Below are positions 58,850 to 59,416 of a stretch of DNA of 59,416 bases, in pieces. The stretch spans positions 1-59,416 of the forward strand of contig JAEZFF010000032.1 in the NCBI GenBank assembly GCA_023417635.1, given 5' to 3'. The first letter of the stretch is position 1. Each line of letters begins with the position of its first letter. Source of the DNA: Bacillota bacterium. Lineage in GTDB: Bacteria; Bacillota; Clostridia; Oscillospirales; Acutalibacteraceae. Both the position numbers and the translations under genes were made by a program. Below the pieces are notes generated by a model that did not search any database, was not told the origin of the DNA, and saw only the letters and a list, made by a program, of their open reading frames with translations.

Positions 58850-59416
58850 GGCGAAAACTTTACAGAATCTCTAATCATAACTTACTGACAGCCTTAGCAT
58901 TCCCAGTGTTCTGCGTCTATCAATCCCACGGGAAGTCTCTAAAAAGCTCTGGCGAAAACTTCGCAGAATCTCTGATAGCGGCTTACTAACGACCTTAGCA
59001 TTCCCAATGTTCCGCATCTATCAATCCCACGGGAAGTCTTCGAATAAGCTCTGGCGAAAACTTCGCAAAATCTCTGATCATAACTTACTGACAGCCTTAG
59101 CATTCCCAATGTTCCGCGTCTAGCAATCCCACGGGAAGTCTCTAAAAAGCCTTGGCGAAAACTTTACAGAATCTCTGATCATAACTTACTGACAGCCTTA
59201 GCATTCCCAGTGTTCTGCGTCTATCAATCCCACGGGAAGCCTTTGAATAAGCTCTGGCGAAAACTTCGCAGAATCTCTGATCATAACTTACTGACAGCCT
59301 TAGCGTTCCCAGTGTTCCGCGTCTATCAATCCCACGGGAAGTCTTCGAATAAGCTCTGGCGAAAACTTCGCAAAATCTCTGATCATAACTTACTGACAGC
59401 CTTAGCATTCCCAATG
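58850..59416. repeat. 101/102-bp tandem repeat upstream of the S41 protease gene
   Basis: GGCGAAAACTT recurs at 58850, 58951, 59053, 59154, 59256 and 59358, giving at least 5.6 copies. Spacings of 101, 102, 101, 102 and 102 bp alternate with two end variants (TCTCTAAAAAGC.. and TCTTCGAATAAGC..), a 203-bp higher-order pattern. In-phase copies encode 34-residue units on the minus strand (LRLSVSYDQRFCEVFARAYS), but the 101-bp copies break frame, so real coding is doubtful. The array continues past the window. Confidence 0.9.

Noticed and set aside
59142..59414. A 90-residue repeat protein on the minus strand
   Set aside because: The frame depends on consecutive 102-bp units and is broken by the 101-bp units; it has no start site and the opposite strand is equally open.
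58850..59416. CRISPR array
   Set aside because: Units are about 101 bp and nearly identical throughout, with no short repeat / unique spacer alternation and no cas genes.

Overview
This window looks like a chromosomal core segment of a Clostridia-class Firmicute. Gut or rumen-type Oscillospirales (Ruminococcaceae/Acutalibacteraceae-like) is my best guess, inferred from protein style, about 50% GC, strong AGGAGG-type ribosome binding sites, and the order map - KOW protein - infA - rpmJ - rpsM in the ribosomal operon. No prophage, insertion sequence, CRISPR array, tRNA or rRNA gene was seen.

Layout. 1-7.5 kb: the 3' part of prfC, a patatin-like lipase, a lytic transglycosylase with an orphan OmpR-type regulator lacking the phospho-acceptor Asp, an iron alcohol dehydrogenase behind a Rex-like operator, then FUSC, HAD and niaR genes. 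7.5-9.0 kb is an RNA island. It holds a long (about 700 nt) minus-strand non-coding RNA gene with a perfect TTGACA-17-TATAAT promoter and its own terminator, a DUF1292 gene, and a likely 6S RNA. 9.0-14.2 kb: an ABC-2 exporter (ATPase and two permeases) divergent from a NarL-type two-component pair. 14.2-20 kb: an Amt-PII fusion transporter with a small membrane protein, a COG2426 protein, and serA/serC. 20.2-26.9 kb: a YdcF protein and a pyrimidine cluster (pyrC, pyrF, pyrK, GNAT, pyrD), continuing through a tiny Cys-rich protein and a histidine phosphatase to ruvX. 26.9-30 kb: a chemoreceptor and DegV.

30.2-46 kb is the S10-spc-alpha supercluster, rpsJ to rplQ, on the minus strand. It has about 290 nt of leader carrying a terminator-like hairpin. 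rpmD and rpmJ are included although very short. 46-53 kb: a small membrane protein, a second chemoreceptor, and a regulator - kinase - HtrA unit whose protease carries a long acidic repeat N-terminus. 53-59.4 kb: a membrane-anchored unknown, a frameshifted DpnI-C-like winged-helix remnant, a HAD hydrolase, lysS, greA, an S41 protease with an altered catalytic Lys, and a 101/102-bp tandem repeat running off the right edge.

The best candidate for something undescribed is the structured RNA at about 7547-8243 (minus). It has many self-complementary helices and six copies of a GA(G/U)UCCAA(U/A) motif, four of which end in AUG and lie behind Shine-Dalgarno-like or G-rich stretches. I could not assign it to a family by eye. 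Its size is in the range of the ornate large RNAs (ROOL, GOLLD, OLE), and a covariance-model search would decide.
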